From Ruegeria_C sp040830705 (GTDB taxonomy: Bacteria; Pseudomonadota; Alphaproteobacteria; Rhodobacterales; Rhodobacteraceae): 64,000 nt of DNA. A program made the position numbers and the translations under genes. Where the stretch lies: the NCBI GenBank assembly GCA_040830705.1, contig JBFOME010000016.1:1-64000 (forward strand), read 5' to 3'. A model generated the notes under the pieces. The model was not told the DNA's origin, searched no databases, and saw only the letters and a program-made list of their open reading frames with translations. Each line of letters opens with the position of its first letter. The stretch's first letter is position 1. Shown here in pieces: positions 9,332 to 17,876 of the stretch.

Positions 9332-9664
9332 ATGACAGGCAACACACGAAATCTGGCCGAACGTCAGATCCTGAAGGCGCAGGCCGAAGGACAGCTTGAG
9401 GGGCTGCAAGGCGAAGGCGAACCGCTACCCAACCGCTCAGGCGAGGCGATGGGCGACCCGGCTTTGGCCGCCGGTCACCGGATCATGGCGCAAGCGGGTG
9501 TGCTGCCGGAAGAATTCACGCTCAAGAAAGAGCTGGATGACGCGCGGGCGCAATATCCGAAGCTGACCGATCCAGAGGCCCGCAAGGCGGCGATGGCAAG
9601 GATCGCGGATCTGGAGATGCGCTACAACATGGCCCGCGACGCCCGTCGCAGCTTCATGCGCTAA
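9332..9664 (+). CDS. DUF1992 (DnaJ-homologue-associated conserved domain) protein
   Basis: A 110-residue soluble protein that matches the DUF1992 family, which is also found in vertebrate DNAJC28. The pattern LAERQILKAQAEGQLEGLQG with GEPLPNRSG shortly after, and a later charged helical half (LKKELDDARAQYPKL), are typical. The function is not established. Its stop overlaps the stop of the convergent VOC gene by 4 bases. Confidence 0.8.
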   Translation: MTGNTRNLAERQILKAQAEGQLEGLQGEGEPLPNRSGEAMGDPALAAGHRIMAQAGVLPEEFTLKKELDDARAQYPKLTDPEARKAAMARIADLEMRYNMARDARRSFMR

Positions 9665-10026
9665 CGCGTGGCGAAGGCGCGGCTGGAAACAGAGATTGAA
9701 TTCTTCGACGGGTCCTTGGCATTGGCGAACGCATAGCCATCGGCATTGTGGATTGCTCCGAATTCCAGGCCCTTGCGCCTTGCTTGCGCGCAAAATGCAG
9801 CAACATCGAGGACATCGAAGACAAGCTTGACTGTCACCTGCCCTTCCCGCGTGGCATTGCCAGCGGCATGCAGCATTAGGTGAACACCTGCGCCTGGCGG
9901 GATCAATTCGACAATCCGATCACCCTCAAGCCGTTCGGCGCGATAGTCGAAATGGGTCTCATAGAAGGCGACCATATCGTCCATGCGCTTTGTGTAGAGC
10001 ACCAGGCGTGACAGTGGCGGAGACAT
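9661..10026 (-). CDS. VOC (glyoxalase/bleomycin-resistance fold) family protein
   Basis: A 121-residue single VOC module: RLVLYTKRMDDMVAFYETHF opens the first beta-alpha-beta-beta-beta unit, and VKLVFDVLDVAAFCAQARR opens the second. Metal-ligand positions are less clear than in glyoxalase I, so a binding or dioxygenase-like role cannot be told apart. The ATG at 10026 has the sequence AGGGGCGG close upstream. It lies 8 bases after the stop of the crotonase gene on the same strand, so the two are probably co-transcribed. Confidence 0.72.
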   Translation of the reverse strand: MSPPLSRLVLYTKRMDDMVAFYETHFDYRAERLEGDRIVELIPPGAGVHLMLHAAGNATREGQVTVKLVFDVLDVAAFCAQARRKGLEFGAIHNADGYAFANAKDPSKNSISVSSRAFATR

Positions 10027-10034
10027 GACCGCCC

Positions 10035-10817
10035 CTATTCGAACTCGGGCTTTCGGCCCTGCATGTTTGCGGCAATGACCTCCATCTGATCCGGTTTCCC
10101 GATCAGTGCAATCTGCTCGGCTGTCTCGGCCTGCAAAACTTCCTGTCGATTCGAGCACTCTGCCAGATCGATCAACCGCTTGGCGGCGCGAATGGCCGAG
10201 GGCGATTTGCCGGCGATCTCGTCTGCCAGTGCGCGGGCTTCGGTCAACGGGTCGTCGTGGATCTCGGTCACCAGCCCCCACTCTGCGCCACGCTGGGCCG
10301 AGACCGGCCGCGCCGTATAGACCATCTGCCGCAGCGCATCCGACCGCATAAGATGCGGCAACAGCACCATGCCGCCCATATCGGGGATCAGCCCCCATTT
10401 CATTTCCATCACTGCCAGCTTCGCATCCGGCGCGGCAAGCCGGATATCGGCCCCCAGCGCCAGTTGCAGCCCGCCGCCATAGACGGCACCCTGTAGCGCT
10501 GCAATCACCGGCACCGGCACGCGCCGCCAGACCAGAGCAACCTCCTGCATCTCGTTGGCGTCATGGTAATCGCGGGCGTTAAGCCAGACCTCGGTATCGC
10601 GGCTGGCAAAGCCGGCGAAGCTGGCCACGTCGAGCCCCGCGCAGAAACTCTCGCCCTCGCCCGAGAGCACCACAGCACGCGCGTCCGAGGCGGCCACCTC
10701 CTGCCCGGCGGCAATGATCGCCTTGACCATCGCGTCATCCAGCGCGTTCATCTTGTCGCCCCGCGTCAGCGTGACATGGGCAACGTGGTTTTCGTATTTG
10801 ACCGATACGCGCGCCAT
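10035..10817 (-). CDS. enoyl-CoA hydratase/isomerase (crotonase) family protein
   Basis: A 260-residue crotonase-fold enzyme acting on acyl-CoA thioesters. The oxyanion-hole segments are GESFCAGLDVASF (about 55-67) and GAVYGGGLQLALGADIRL (110-127). Aligned by eye to the mitochondrial hydratase, the second catalytic glutamate is kept (Glu138 in MEMKWGLIPDMGG), but the first is replaced by Gln118 (GGGLQLA instead of GGCELA). That makes a canonical hydratase activity less certain. The start at 10817 has GGGGAGGA 5-6 bases upstream. The gene is followed closely by the VOC gene. Confidence 0.86.
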   Translation of the reverse strand: MARVSVKYENHVAHVTLTRGDKMNALDDAMVKAIIAAGQEVAASDARAVVLSGEGESFCAGLDVASFAGFASRDTEVWLNARDYHDANEMQEVALVWRRVPVPVIAALQGAVYGGGLQLALGADIRLAAPDAKLAVMEMKWGLIPDMGGMVLLPHLMRSDALRQMVYTARPVSAQRGAEWGLVTEIHDDPLTEARALADEIAGKSPSAIRAAKRLIDLAECSNRQEVLQAETAEQIALIGKPDQMEVIAANMQGRKPEFE

Positions 10818-10876
10818 CTGATCCTCCCCGGCTGGCCTCGGGGACACTCTGCCGGTGATGGTCGGGGGGGTCCACC

Positions 10877-11953
10877 CTAACTTGGCGGCAGGTCCGCAGC
10901 CGGTATCCGCCCGAACCAAGGGGAGTCGAGCGTCATGACGTAAAACATGTCGCCGACCTGCTTCGCGCTGGTGGTGATGCCCAGCCGCCCTTCGGGGTCC
11001 TGAAGATTGCGCAGGATGGTGCCTGTTCTGTCGAACTGAATGACCATGCCGCGATGAATGGGCGCGGGCCGCACCCAGGGCCCCAGCCGCCAGATGACCT
11101 TGCGCAGGAATGGGTATGGCATCAGCGCCTCGGAGGGGACGCGCGGGCTGGCGAAGGCCAGCCAATAGGTGCCATCACCCTGCGCCTTAAGATTGTCGGG
11201 ATAGCCCGGCAGGTTGTCCAGGAACACCTCGCGCTGCCCCGCTTTTTCACTCTTGAGCCAGAGGCGATGCACCCGCGCACGACCGGTTTCGGCGATCAGC
11301 AGGAAATCCTCCTCCGGCGAAAGCGCCACGCCATTGGTGTAGACGAAACCATCGACGATCTTTTCCACCGTGCCATCAGGATCGCGTCGGGCAACATAGC
11401 CGGTATCGGACTGCTCCCAGATCGTCATGATCGAAGTGGGTTTGGTCCCGCCCAGCTTCTCAGGATCGAACCGGTCGGTGGAGTTCGAGAAGTAGACCGT
11501 ACCGTCGTGCGCAACGTCGAGGTTGTTGGCGTAGATGATGGGTGCGCCATCGATCTCCGTGGCCAGAGTTTCCAGCGTGCCAGGCCCGGACCAGCGCAGC
11601 AGCCCGCGAAAACTGTCCGCGATGTAAAGCGCGCCGTCGGGTCCCGCCTTCAATCCCAACGGTCGCCCGCCCAATTCATCGACCTGAACGGGCTCGGGCC
11701 CATCGATGCGAAAGAGCTCGCCGGAAAGGCTAGTGGTATAGACCTGTCCATCGGGGGTGACGGCGACGTCCTCTGGCCCAAGTCTGCCATCGGGAAGCGC
11801 GATCAGGTCGGTCTTGTCGAGCGCGCTGTTGACGGCGAAATCGCCGATGAATTCTGGCGGCTTGGGCGGTTCATGGGCGACCGGGTTCAGCGGGATAGGC
11901 CAGAACAGCAGATACCCTGCGGCAATCACCAATAACAGCAGTAGAAAACGCAT
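10877..11953 (-). CDS. membrane-anchored beta-propeller protein, SMP-30/strictosidine-synthase-like
   Basis: A 358-residue protein with one N-terminal hydrophobic segment (about residues 3-20, FLLLLLVIAAGYLLFWPIPL), then a periplasmic six-bladed propeller. Repeats of the type GPEDVAVTPDGQVYTTSLSG, GLKAGPDGALYIADSFRGL and NGVALSPEEDFLLIAETGRA are characteristic of the strictosidine synthase/gluconolactonase group. The second half resembles the family related to adipocyte plasma membrane-associated protein. It is probably a hydrolase, with unknown substrate. ATG 11953 is chosen since AGGA lies 8 bases upstream; an ATG 12 bases further up has poor spacing. It is divergent from the aminotransferase gene. 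Confidence 0.75.
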   Translation of the reverse strand: MRFLLLLLVIAAGYLLFWPIPLNPVAHEPPKPPEFIGDFAVNSALDKTDLIALPDGRLGPEDVAVTPDGQVYTTSLSGELFRIDGPEPVQVDELGGRPLGLKAGPDGALYIADSFRGLLRWSGPGTLETLATEIDGAPIIYANNLDVAHDGTVYFSNSTDRFDPEKLGGTKPTSIMTIWEQSDTGYVARRDPDGTVEKIVDGFVYTNGVALSPEEDFLLIAETGRARVHRLWLKSEKAGQREVFLDNLPGYPDNLKAQGDGTYWLAFASPRVPSEALMPYPFLRKVIWRLGPWVRPAPIHRGMVIQFDRTGTILRNLQDPEGRLGITTSAKQVGDMFYVMTLDSPWFGRIPAADLPPS

Positions 11954-12053
11954 CACGTTCCTCATGTCCTTGCACTGTTTGAGCAAGTCATGGGACAAGC
12001 CCCTTGTCGTGGCAAGGCTTGTTCCCCGACCTCCGATCCGTTTATCTGCGGCT

Positions 12054-13163
12054 ATGACCTATCCGCGCTATACACCGCTTGCCCGCTCGCTGCCCGCTAC
12101 CGTCCCGTTCGTGGGGCCAGAAACGCAGGAACGCGCGCGCGGCGCAGCGTTCAAGGCGCGGATCGGGGCAAATGAAAACGTCTTCGGCCCCTCGCCCAGG
12201 GCCATTGCCGCGCTTCAGGACAGCGCCGCCGGTCAATGGATGTATGGCGACCCCGAGAACCACGATCTACGCCACGCATTGGCCGGGCATCACGGCGTGG
12301 CCCCCGAATACATTGTCGTTGGCGAGGGTATTGACGGCCTGCTGGGATATCTCGTGCGCCTGATGGTCGGGCCCGGGGACGCGGTGGTGACATCCGAAGG
12401 CGCCTATCCCACCTTCAACTACCATGTGGCGGGGTTTGGCGGCGAGTTGCACAAGGTGCCCTATCGCGACGATCATGAAGACCCGAAGGCGTTGTTTCGC
12501 AAGGCGGCGGAGGTCGATGCCAAGCTGGTCTATCTGGCCAATCCTGACAATCCGATGGGGACCTGGCATCGCGGTGAAGACCTTGTCGCGGCATTGGATC
12601 ACCTGCCCGAAGGTACGCTGCTGGTGCTGGACGAGGCCTATTTCGAATGCGCGCCCGAAGGCACCGCGCCGCTGATCGCCGCGGATGATCCACGGGTGAT
12701 CCGCCTGCGCACGTTTTCCAAAGCCCACGGGCTGGCAGGCGCGCGCGTTGGCTACGCAATCGGCGCACCAGAGCTGATCGCCGCCTTCAACAAGGTGCGC
12801 AATCACTTCGGCATGAACCGCTCGGCCCAGATCGCGGCACTGGCGGCGCTGGCAGATACTGAGTGGCTGGATCGTGTCACCGAGTCGATCAATCAATCGC
12901 GCAACCGGATCGAGGCAATTGCGCGCACCAACGGGTTGTCGCCGTTGCCCTCGGCGGCCAATTTCGTGGCCATTGATTGCGGGCGCGGCGCCGATTTCGC
13001 AAAGCGCGTGCTGGAGAACCTGATTGAGCAGGGCATCTTTGTCCGGATACCGTTTTCTGCGCCCCAGAATCGCTGCATCCGCATCAGTTGCGGCACCGAA
13101 GCCGATCTGGACGCGTTCGCAGCAGCACTGCCCCGCGCATTGGACCGCGCGGCCTCGGTCTGA
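12054..13163 (+). CDS. PLP-dependent aminotransferase, histidinol-phosphate aminotransferase-like
   Basis: A class I/II aminotransferase of 369 residues. HisC-like features are RIGANENVFGPSPRAIAAL at the N-terminus, LANPDNPMGT (163-170), VLDEAYFE (Asp193) and the Schiff-base lysine Lys223 in RTFSKAHGLAGARVGYA. The frame is open far upstream of the ATG at 12054, but that sequence is antisense to the divergent propeller gene and shows no protein-like features. It stands alone rather than in a his operon, so a paralogue acting on another amino acid is as likely as true HisC. Confidence 0.85.
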   Translation: MTYPRYTPLARSLPATVPFVGPETQERARGAAFKARIGANENVFGPSPRAIAALQDSAAGQWMYGDPENHDLRHALAGHHGVAPEYIVVGEGIDGLLGYLVRLMVGPGDAVVTSEGAYPTFNYHVAGFGGELHKVPYRDDHEDPKALFRKAAEVDAKLVYLANPDNPMGTWHRGEDLVAALDHLPEGTLLVLDEAYFECAPEGTAPLIAADDPRVIRLRTFSKAHGLAGARVGYAIGAPELIAAFNKVRNHFGMNRSAQIAALAALADTEWLDRVTESINQSRNRIEAIARTNGLSPLPSAANFVAIDCGRGADFAKRVLENLIEQGIFVRIPFSAPQNRCIRISCGTEADLDAFAAALPRALDRAASV

Positions 13164-13211
13164 TACGCTAGGACATCCCGCACCTACTGGCATGACCCCG
13201 TAAGGACCGGC

Positions 13212-13397
13212 ATGGACGATCACAAGATACCGCGCGCGCCGGACTACACGCTGGCTGCCCTGATCATGGCCGGAATCAATCTGACCTGGATTTTCATTGT
13301 GATCTGGGCGCTTTACGGATTGTTCTCGGTGCTGGCACTTGCAGCGCTGCTCAACCATGGTATCTCGTGCCTGCGGGACCGCAAAGAAGGCGCCTAA
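13212..13397 (+). CDS. small membrane protein of unknown function
   Basis: A 61-residue protein, mostly hydrophobic between residues 13 and 48 (ALIMAGINLTWIFIVIWALY, GLFSVLALAALLNHG), ending in charged CLRDRKEGA. It would span the inner membrane once or twice. AGGA lies 6-9 bases before the ATG. It follows the aminotransferase by 48 bases and may share its transcript. I do not recognise the family; the amino acid composition and start signal make it a credible gene. Confidence 0.6.
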   Translation: MDDHKIPRAPDYTLAALIMAGINLTWIFIVIWALYGLFSVLALAALLNHGISCLRDRKEGA

Positions 13398-13567
13398 CCG
13401 CTGTCAGTAGGGCCGCGTCGACCTCGTGTGACCATGGGGTTAGTCGCCGGACCAATGTGGCACCCTTTAGTCCCAACAACTTGCAACGTGATCGACACCT
13501 GCTTAAATGGGCGCGTCATGGCCAATAGCACGTCATCCCCCTTCCCACACCCTCACAAGGCCCACTT

Positions 13568-15424
13568 ATGAGCAAACCTATCTATTCTGCCCGCGAACTC
13601 ATCGGGTGGGTCTGGACGGACTATCTGAGGAAGTATCGCTGGGTTCTGTTGGTGGCGTTTTTCTTCATGTTTATCGAGGGCAGCATGGTCGGCGCGCTGA
13701 GCTACATGATGCAGCCGATGTTCGACAAGGTGTTTGTTCAGGGCAATGAAAGCGCGCTGGTCTGGGTCAGCATTGTATTCTTCCTGATCTTCACAACACG
13801 CGGCCTGGCCGGTGTCGCCCAGAAGATTCTGCTGGCGCGCGTTTCGCAGAGGATGGCAGCCAGCTTACGTGTCGATATGCTGTCCCGGATGGTGCGGCAG
13901 GACACGTCCTTTCACCAGGTCCACCCGCCCGGCTATCTGATCCAGCGCGTGCAGACCGATGTCGGATCTGTCAACGCAGTCTGGCAGATGATCATTACCG
14001 GCATGGGCAAGAACGTTATCTCGCTCTTGGTCCTGCTGGGCGTTGCGATGAATGTGGATTTCGTCTGGACCGCGATCATGCTGGTTGGCATTCCTTTGTT
14101 GTTTCTGCCAATTGGAGCTGCGCAGCGCTACGTTCGCAGGCAAGCTTCAAAGGTTCGCGACCTAGGCGCGTCGCTTGCGGTACGGCTGGACGAGACCTTT
14201 CATGGGATCACGCCCGTCAAGCTCAACAGTCTGGAAGATTATCAGGTCAGCCGCTTCGCCAAGGGCAACGAAAAATTCGTGCGCGCAGGCATCAAGTCGA
14301 CCATAGGTACGGCTTCGATCACTGCCCTGATCGACGTGATGGCCGGCATCGGATTTATGGGTGTTCTGCTCTATGGCGGAGCCGAAATCATCAGCGGAGA
14401 CAAAACCGTTGGTCAATTCATGAGCTTTTTCACCGCGATTGGTCTCGCTTTTGATCCGGCGCGGCGTATCGCTGCGATGAGCGGTAAGTGGCAGGCCGCG
14501 GCTGCCGCGATTGAGCGTGTGAAAGAACTGATGGACGCACCGGTCAAGCTGCTGCCGCCTGCCGAACCGAAGCCTGCGCCAACGGGCCGCCCGGGCGTGG
14601 AACTCAAAAACGTCTCGCTCAGCTATGGCGATGCTCAAGTGCTGCGTGATCTGTCCTTGGTGGCCGAACCGGGAAAAACCACCGCTCTTGTGGGGGCATC
14701 CGGGGCCGGAAAATCAACCGTCTTCAACGTGTTGACACGACTGGTTGATCCATCTCAGGGCGATGTCAGCGTCGGAGGCGTCCCGGTCAACCAACTGAGT
14801 TTTCCCGATCTGCGCGGCCTATTTGCCGTGGTAACTCAGGACGCACTGCTCTTTGACGAATCCGTGCGCGAAAATATCCTGCTGGGCCGGACCGACGTGT
14901 CCGAAGCACAGCTACAGGAGGTTCTGGAAGCCGCCCATGTGGCTGATTTCATACCCAAACTGGCCGACGGGTTGGATACGCAGGTTGGCCCGCGCGGCTC
15001 GGCCTTATCAGGGGGACAGCGCCAACGTGTCGTCATCGCCCGTGCCCTGCTGCGCGACACGCCGATCCTTCTGCTGGACGAGGCAACGAGCGCGCTGGAT
15101 GCGCAATCCGAGAAGGTGGTGCAGGCAGCGCTCGACCGTCTATCTGGTGGACGCACGACCCTTGTGATCGCGCACCGCCTGTCCACCATCCGCAATGCGG
15201 ACAAGATCGTGGTGATGGATCGCGGCAGCGTGGTTGATGAGGGCACACATGATGAAATGCTCGCACGCGGCGGCATCTATGCCGATCTCTATCGGTTGCA
15301 ATTCCAGGATGGGCTGACGGTTGTCGATACCAAAGGCGTCGAAGCATTGACCCCGAAAGCCCCGCACCTTGGCGTCCCCAAGGAAACGTGGTTCCGCCGA
15401 ATGGTGAACAAACTCGCGGGCTGA
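13568..15424 (+). CDS. ABC exporter, fused permease and ATPase (MsbA-like)
   Basis: A half-transporter of 618 residues in the inner membrane. The N-terminal ABC transmembrane domain has about six membrane segments (first at about 24-45). The nucleotide-binding domain follows from about 345: Walker A GASGAGKST (376-384), the signature ALSGGQRQR near 480, Walker B ILLLDEATSALD, and the H-loop VIAHRLST. The layout and lipid-exporter-like first half resemble MsbA/multidrug half-exporters that dimerise. The substrate is unknown (lipid A core, lipid or drug). It converges on eda with 7 bases between stops, so both ends are crowded. Confidence 0.9.
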   Translation: MSKPIYSARELIGWVWTDYLRKYRWVLLVAFFFMFIEGSMVGALSYMMQPMFDKVFVQGNESALVWVSIVFFLIFTTRGLAGVAQKILLARVSQRMAASLRVDMLSRMVRQDTSFHQVHPPGYLIQRVQTDVGSVNAVWQMIITGMGKNVISLLVLLGVAMNVDFVWTAIMLVGIPLLFLPIGAAQRYVRRQASKVRDLGASLAVRLDETFHGITPVKLNSLEDYQVSRFAKGNEKFVRAGIKSTIGTASITALIDVMAGIGFMGVLLYGGAEIISGDKTVGQFMSFFTAIGLAFDPARRIAAMSGKWQAAAAAIERVKELMDAPVKLLPPAEPKPAPTGRPGVELKNVSLSYGDAQVLRDLSLVAEPGKTTALVGASGAGKSTVFNVLTRLVDPSQGDVSVGGVPVNQLSFPDLRGLFAVVTQDALLFDESVRENILLGRTDVSEAQLQEVLEAAHVADFIPKLADGLDTQVGPRGSALSGGQRQRVVIARALLRDTPILLLDEATSALDAQSEKVVQAALDRLSGGRTTLVIAHRLSTIRNADKIVVMDRGSVVDEGTHDEMLARGGIYADLYRLQFQDGLTVVDTKGVEALTPKAPHLGVPKETWFRRMVNKLAG

Positions 15425-15431
15425 GGCAAGC

Positions 15432-16064
15432 TCAGCTCAGAGTGGCAGCGTCGCTTGCCAGCGCCTGGATTGCCGCCCAATCACCTGCCTGAACCTTGTC
15501 CTTCGGCGCCACCCAGCTGCCCCCGGCACAGACCACATTGGGCAGCGACAGGTAGCTTTCGGCATTGGAGGGCGAAACACCCCCTGTCGGGCAGAACGAG
15601 ATCTGCGGCAGCGGTGCGCCGATGGCTTTCAGCGCGGGCGCGCCGCCCGATGCCTCGGCGGGGAAGAATTTGAGCATGTCATAGCCTGCTTCCAGCAGCC
15701 GCATCGCCTCGCTGGCGGTGGCTGCGCCGGGCAGCAACGGCAGGTCTTCGGCCTCGCAGGCCGCGATCAGCGCGTCGGTTGCACCGGGAGAGCCCCCGAA
15801 CTGCGCCCCCGCCGCTTTGGCGGCGCGCACATCTTCTGGTGTCACCAGCGTGCCCGCCCCGACGACGCCGCCTGTAACCTTGGACATAGCGTTGATCACA
15901 TCAAGAGCAGCGGGAGTACGCAGGGTCACCTCAAGTGCAGGCAACCCTCCTGACACTAAAGCCTGGGCCAGCGGCGTTGCATGCGCCACGTCATCGACGA
16001 CCAGAACCGGAATAATAGGAGCAAGGGCGCAGATTTCACGGGCGCGGGCGGATTTCGATGTCAT
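15432..16064 (-). CDS. eda: 2-keto-3-deoxy-6-phosphogluconate aldolase
   Basis: The last enzyme of the Entner-Doudoroff pathway, splitting KDPG into pyruvate and glyceraldehyde 3-phosphate (it also acts on 4-hydroxy-2-oxoglutarate). It has 210 residues with Glu45 in LPALEVTLRT as the general acid/base and the Schiff-base lysine Lys132 in DMLKFFPAE. The phosphate-binding end is FCPTGGVSPSN. Its ATG overlaps the edd stop codon by one base, which indicates translational coupling in a zwf-edd-eda operon. Confidence 0.96.
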   Translation of the reverse strand: MTSKSARAREICALAPIIPVLVVDDVAHATPLAQALVSGGLPALEVTLRTPAALDVINAMSKVTGGVVGAGTLVTPEDVRAAKAAGAQFGGSPGATDALIAACEAEDLPLLPGAATASEAMRLLEAGYDMLKFFPAEASGGAPALKAIGAPLPQISFCPTGGVSPSNAESYLSLPNVVCAGGSWVAPKDKVQAGDWAAIQALASDAATLS

Positions 16065-17875
16065 CAGAAGTCTCCAAACACGGTGGCGCCGGCGTCAGCC
16101 CGGCTTACATTGCGGCGGAACAGCGCGAACATCTCGCGCCCGGTGCCAAATTCATTTCCTGACAGATCGGCTTGAACCGGTTCCCGATCCATCACGCCTT
16201 CGGTCAGTATCTCAAGATCGCCGGAGACTGCATCGACCCGGACCAGATCGCCATCCTGTAGCCGCGCAATGGGGCCGCCATCCAGCGCCTCGGGACACAC
16301 ATGGATCGCAGCAGGCACCTTGCCCGAGGCGCCCGACATCCGGCCATCAGTGACCAGGGCCACCTTTTGCCCGCGCCCTTGCAGGATCGACAGTACCGGG
16401 GTCAGCGAATGCAGTTCCGGCATGCCGTTGGCCTTTGGCCCCTGGAAACGCACTACAACGATCACGTCACCGGTGAATTCCCCCGCTTTGAACGCTGCCT
16501 TGACCTGTTCTTGATCGTCGAAGACACGAACGGGTGCTTCGACGATTCGGTGTTCCGGTGCAACCGCCGAGACCTTCATGACCCCGGTTCCCAGCGACCC
16601 GCTGAGCCGCGACAGCCCACCGGTGTCCTGAAACGGGTCCGCCGCCGGGCGTAGGATTTTGTCGTTGAGCGAGGTGCCCGCACCGTCCTGCCAGACCAGT
16701 GCGCCGTCGATCAATTTTGGCTCGCGCGTGTATTCTGCCAGCCCCTGCCCCGCGACCGTGGTCGTATCGGGATGCAGCAGGCCTTCCTCCATCAGCGTAT
16801 GGATGGTGTAACCCAACCCGCCCGCAGCATGGAAATGGTTCACGTCGGCCAGCCCGTTGGGATAGACGCGGGCAACCAGCGGCACGACTTCGGAGATCTC
16901 GGAAAAGTCCTGCCAATCCAGGTGGATGCCACCTGCGCGAGCCATTGCGAGCAGGTGAATGAGCAGGTTCGTCGATCCCCCCGTGGCCATCAGCCCGACG
17001 ATCCCATTCACATAGGCCTTCTCGTCCAGCACCTTGCAAGCGGGTGTGTAGTTGTTGCCCAGCGCGCTCAGCGACAGCGCGCGTTTTGCGCCCTCTTCGG
17101 TCAGCGCGTCCCGCAGAGGTGTGTTGGGGTTCACAAAGCTTGCGCCCGGCAGGTGCAGCCCCATGAACTCCATTAGCATTTGGTTGGTGTTGGCGGTCCC
17201 GTAGAAGGTACAGGTGCCCGGCCCGTGATAAGCGGCCATTTCCGCCGCCATCAACGCGTCGCGTCCAACCTCTCCGGTGGCGAATTGCTGGCGCACCTTG
17301 GCCTTTTCGTCATTGGGCAAACCGCTGGTCATCGGACCGGCGGGCAGGAACACGGCGGGCAAATGGCCAAAGCTCTGCGCCGCGATCACCAGCCCCGGAA
17401 CGATCTTGTCGCAGACCCCCAGAAACACCGCCGCGTCAAAGGTGTTGTGGCTGAGCGCCACGCCTGTCGCCATGGCGATCGCGTCGCGCGAGAACAGAGA
17501 CAGTTCCATCCCCGCTTCCCCCTGCGTGACACCGTCGCACATGGCAGGAACGCCGCCCGCTACCTGCGCCGTGCCGCCCGCGTCACGCGCAGCCGCACGG
17601 ATCAGATCGGGGAAGCGTTCAAACGGCTGATGCGCCGAAAGCATGTCGTTATAGGTCGTCACGATCCCCAGATTGCCTGCCGAGCCGGTAGCGAGCGCCT
17701 GCTGGTCCGAGCCCGCCCCGGCATAGGCATGGGCCTGTCCGCTGCAACTCAGATGCGCGCGCGCCGGGCCTTTGCTGGCGGCCTGATCCATCCGCTCCAG
17801 ATAGCGGTCGCGCGTGGCTGCGCTGCGCTCGATGATACGTTGCGTTACGTCCTGAATGGTACGGTGCAGGTCCAT
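16064..17875 (-). CDS. edd: 6-phosphogluconate dehydratase
   Basis: An IlvD/Edd-family iron-sulfur dehydratase of 603 residues that turns 6-phosphogluconate into KDPG. Family segments include VTTYNDMLSAHQPFERFPD, GGVPAMCDGVTQGEAGMELS, FLGVCDKIVPGL and VTDGRMSGASGKVPAAIHV; the conserved cysteines in the second and third hold the [4Fe-4S] cluster. The length matches Edd rather than the shorter IlvD. It lies 1 base after the zwf stop and overlaps eda by one base, so the three genes are one transcription unit. Confidence 0.97.
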   Translation of the reverse strand: MDLHRTIQDVTQRIIERSAATRDRYLERMDQAASKGPARAHLSCSGQAHAYAGAGSDQQALATGSAGNLGIVTTYNDMLSAHQPFERFPDLIRAAARDAGGTAQVAGGVPAMCDGVTQGEAGMELSLFSRDAIAMATGVALSHNTFDAAVFLGVCDKIVPGLVIAAQSFGHLPAVFLPAGPMTSGLPNDEKAKVRQQFATGEVGRDALMAAEMAAYHGPGTCTFYGTANTNQMLMEFMGLHLPGASFVNPNTPLRDALTEEGAKRALSLSALGNNYTPACKVLDEKAYVNGIVGLMATGGSTNLLIHLLAMARAGGIHLDWQDFSEISEVVPLVARVYPNGLADVNHFHAAGGLGYTIHTLMEEGLLHPDTTTVAGQGLAEYTREPKLIDGALVWQDGAGTSLNDKILRPAADPFQDTGGLSRLSGSLGTGVMKVSAVAPEHRIVEAPVRVFDDQEQVKAAFKAGEFTGDVIVVVRFQGPKANGMPELHSLTPVLSILQGRGQKVALVTDGRMSGASGKVPAAIHVCPEALDGGPIARLQDGDLVRVDAVSGDLEILTEGVMDREPVQADLSGNEFGTGREMFALFRRNVSRADAGATVFGDF

Positions 17876-17876
17876 G

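Noticed and set aside
11757..12053. 99-codon N-terminal extension of the HisC-like aminotransferase
   Set aside because: It is antisense to the propeller gene and has no similarity to aminotransferases; the ATG at 12054 matches the family start.
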